DNA of 6,067 nucleotides from CBDUBH01 sp965365345 (GTDB taxonomy: Bacteria > Bacteroidota > Ignavibacteria > Ignavibacteriales > SURF-24), in contig CBDUBH010000136.1 of the NCBI GenBank assembly GCA_965365345.1, positions 1-6,067 of the forward strand. The letters run 5' to 3'. A model generated the notes under the pieces. The model worked only from the letters and a program-made list of their open reading frames with translations, had not been told where the DNA came from and searched no databases. This document shows, piece after piece, positions 4,461 to 6,067 of the stretch (within the stretch, counting starts at the first letter, position 1; every line of letters starts with the position of its first letter). Position numbers and translations under genes: made by a program.

Positions 4461-6067
4461 ATGTCTTTTTTTAAGAATCTAAAATTCGTCTATAAAATTC
4501 AAGCCGGTTATACTGCGCTTGCAATTGTTGCCACTTTAATTGTGGCTATTGGATTTATTCAGTTAAGCAGAATGGCAAGTACAAAAGACGAAATTTTCGA
4601 AGATTATATTGCACCTCAAAATGAAATAAATCAAATACTTTCGAATTATCAAAAAACACAATTTTTGATGATGCAATTTTCAATTCCGGGATTTGCAGGC
4701 AAATTTTCGGAAAATGTAAAAATAGTTAGCGAATATAAAACTACTATTGATGTTTCGCTTGATACACTTCTTAAATCAAATCTTGATGAAGAAATTTTAA
4801 CAAAATTAAATGAAGTAAAATCAACCTGGAGCGAATATAAAGGTTTGGTGGTTGATGCTATTATTAGCGCCTCCATTATGCAAGATTATGAAATGGCTGC
4901 CGATATTGCAACTACATCGGGAGAAGAAGTAGGGCAAAAACTTACCCAAAATTTTGAAGAAGTTGAAAAAATATTAAAAATTAAAGCGGAAAGTCTGGAT
5001 GCATCAGTTGAGCAAACAGCTGATAGTGCAATTTTATTGACTATAATCGGTGCATTGATCGGAACGGTGATTTTTCTTTTCTGTCTTTTCTATTTGGCTC
5101 CCGCTTTAACAAAACCGATAAATAAATTCAAAGAAATTGTTAATGCATTTTCTCAAGGTAATTTTACTATTGCAATTGAAAATACAGCCACTGATGAATT
5201 CGGTGAATTGACAGAGCAGTTTATAAAATTGCAAAAATCTCAACAGGATAGAGTAAAAGCAGCCGAAAAAATTGCAGCCGGAGAAATGACCAAAGTTGAA
5301 CCTGCATCAGATAATGATAATTTAGCTTTTGCATTTAATAAAGAAGTTGAAATTATTGAATCGCTTTTGGATGAAGCCGATAAATTAATAAATGCAAACC
5401 GTGAAGGTAAACTTGATTTACGCGGTGATGTTTCTAAATTTTCCGGTGAATGGAAAAAATTATTGGAAGGTTTCAATTCAATTCTGGATGCAATTGTTGC
5501 ACCTATTAATGAAGCTGCGGAAGTGCTTTCTGTTATGGCTCAAGGTGATTTTACAAAAAGAATTACCGGCGAATACAGAGGCGATTACGAATTAATCAAG
5601 AATAATGTAAATCTTGTTGGAACTTCATTAAGCGAGGCTTTGGCTGAAGTTGCAAATAGTGCATCTGCCGTTGCAAGTTCTTCAAATGAAATTTCATCAA
5701 GTGCCGAAGAAATGGCAGCAGGCGCGCAAGAGCAATCTCATCAGGCATCGGAAGTTGCCGGCTCTGTTGAAGAAATGACCTCAGCAATTTTGGATAGCAA
5801 TAAAAATGCAAATGTTGCAGCAGAAACTTCAAAACTTTCAAGTGAAAATGCAAAAAAAGGCACACTTAAAGTTCAGGAAACTCAAAAAGGAATTGATAAA
5901 ATAGTTGCTTCCACCGAAAAAACAGGCGTAATCATTACCTCACTTGTAAAGAAAACAGATCAGATCGGCGAAATTACACAAGTGATTGATGACATTGCTG
6001 ATCAAACAAACTTACTTGCTTTGAATGCTGCCATTGAAGCTGCAAGAGCAGGTGAACAGGGAAGAGG
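4461..6067 (+). CDS. Methyl-accepting chemotaxis protein with multiple HAMP-like units, 3'-truncated
   Basis: Transmembrane chemoreceptor that would control a CheA kinase through CheW; 535 codons are visible before the window ends. TM1 is about 15-35, followed by a periplasmic, largely helical sensor region of about 155 residues (36-190) resembling the four-helix-bundle class, with W123 and no cysteine. TM2 is about 190-213. The membrane-proximal HAMP begins with LTKPINKFKEI and has QGNFT at 232-236. Further HAMP-like turns follow at 273-277 (AGEMT), 314-319 (REGKLD) and 361-365 (QGDFT, preceded by APINEA). The signalling domain starts near 400, with a methylation-helix-like EEMAAGAQEQS, and reaches the tip DQTNLLALNAAIEAARAGEQGR, where it is cut off. 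The returning helix, adaptation sites and any CheR/CheB-binding tail are outside. The start follows a good ribosome site, 39 bp after the second TonB-like gene. The ligand is unknown. Confidence 0.95.
   Translation, partial: MSFFKNLKFVYKIQAGYTALAIVATLIVAIGFIQLSRMASTKDEIFEDYIAPQNEINQILSNYQKTQFLMMQFSIPGFAGKFSENVKIVSEYKTTIDVSLDTLLKSNLDEEILTKLNEVKSTWSEYKGLVVDAIISASIMQDYEMAADIATTSGEEVGQKLTQNFEEVEKILKIKAESLDASVEQTADSAILLTIIGALIGTVIFLFCLFYLAPALTKPINKFKEIVNAFSQGNFTIAIENTATDEFGELTEQFIKLQKSQQDRVKAAEKIAAGEMTKVEPASDNDNLAFAFNKEVEIIESLLDEADKLINANREGKLDLRGDVSKFSGEWKKLLEGFNSILDAIVAPINEAAEVLSVMAQGDFTKRITGEYRGDYELIKNNVNLVGTSLSEALAEVANSASAVASSSNEISSSAEEMAAGAQEQSHQASEVAGSVEEMTSAILDSNKNANVAAETSKLSSENAKKGTLKVQETQKGIDKIVASTEKTGVIITSLVKKTDQIGEITQVIDDIADQTNLLALNAAIEAARAGEQGR

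Noticed and set aside
5596..5865. Minus-strand leucine/glutamine-rich reading frame opposite the chemoreceptor
   Set aside because: Its low-complexity composition is what the reverse strand of an Ala/Ser/Glu-rich signalling helix produces; no ribosome site.

Overview
The window is AT-rich (roughly two-thirds A+T) and every gene lies on the + strand. The gene mix points to a motile, Gram-negative, double-membraned bacterium: a sigma-54 activator, a soluble PAS-type sensor kinase, two small exported TonB C-terminal proteins and a membrane chemoreceptor. The style of the TonB proteins (an MPEPVGG block, then a YPE-AKR-G-GKV start to the fold), together with a chemoreceptor, suggests the Bacteroidota/Ignavibacteriota side of the tree. 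Clear Shine-Dalgarno sites before three genes fit Ignavibacteria better than typical Bacteroidia, which mostly lack them. This assignment is inference from protein style, not a database result.

Layout: (1) 2-886, the 3' part of an NtrC-type sigma-54-dependent activator, with its N-terminus outside the window. (2) 887-1075, an AT-rich spacer with an inverted repeat, a promoter-like motif and a possible 10-codon leader ORF whose stop abuts the next start. (3) 1076-2938, a 620-residue cytoplasmic histidine kinase: degenerate receiver, two PAS domains, HisKA and HATPase. (4) 2939-3054, a spacer with an inverted repeat and promoter-like motif. (5) 3055-3468 and 4005-4421, two paralogous exported TonB C-terminal proteins, about 79% identical over their mature parts. 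They are separated by a 536-bp non-coding stretch holding a strong stem-loop and several weaker repeats. (6) 4461-6067, a methyl-accepting chemotaxis protein that runs off the right edge at its signalling tip; its sequence shows what looks like a chain of four HAMP-like units.

How they may work together: activator and kinase are neighbours in the same direction and could form a two-component pair, but the activator's receiver region is not visible. The second TonB-like gene and the chemoreceptor are only 39 bp apart and are probably co-transcribed, suggesting (inference only) a link between an envelope protein and chemotactic sensing. No mobile elements, tRNA, rRNA or CRISPR arrays were seen. 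No single obviously new system stands out. The points most worth a second look are the poly-HAMP chemoreceptor, the pseudo-receiver on the kinase, the tandem exported TonB-C pair beside a chemoreceptor, and the structured 536-bp spacer.
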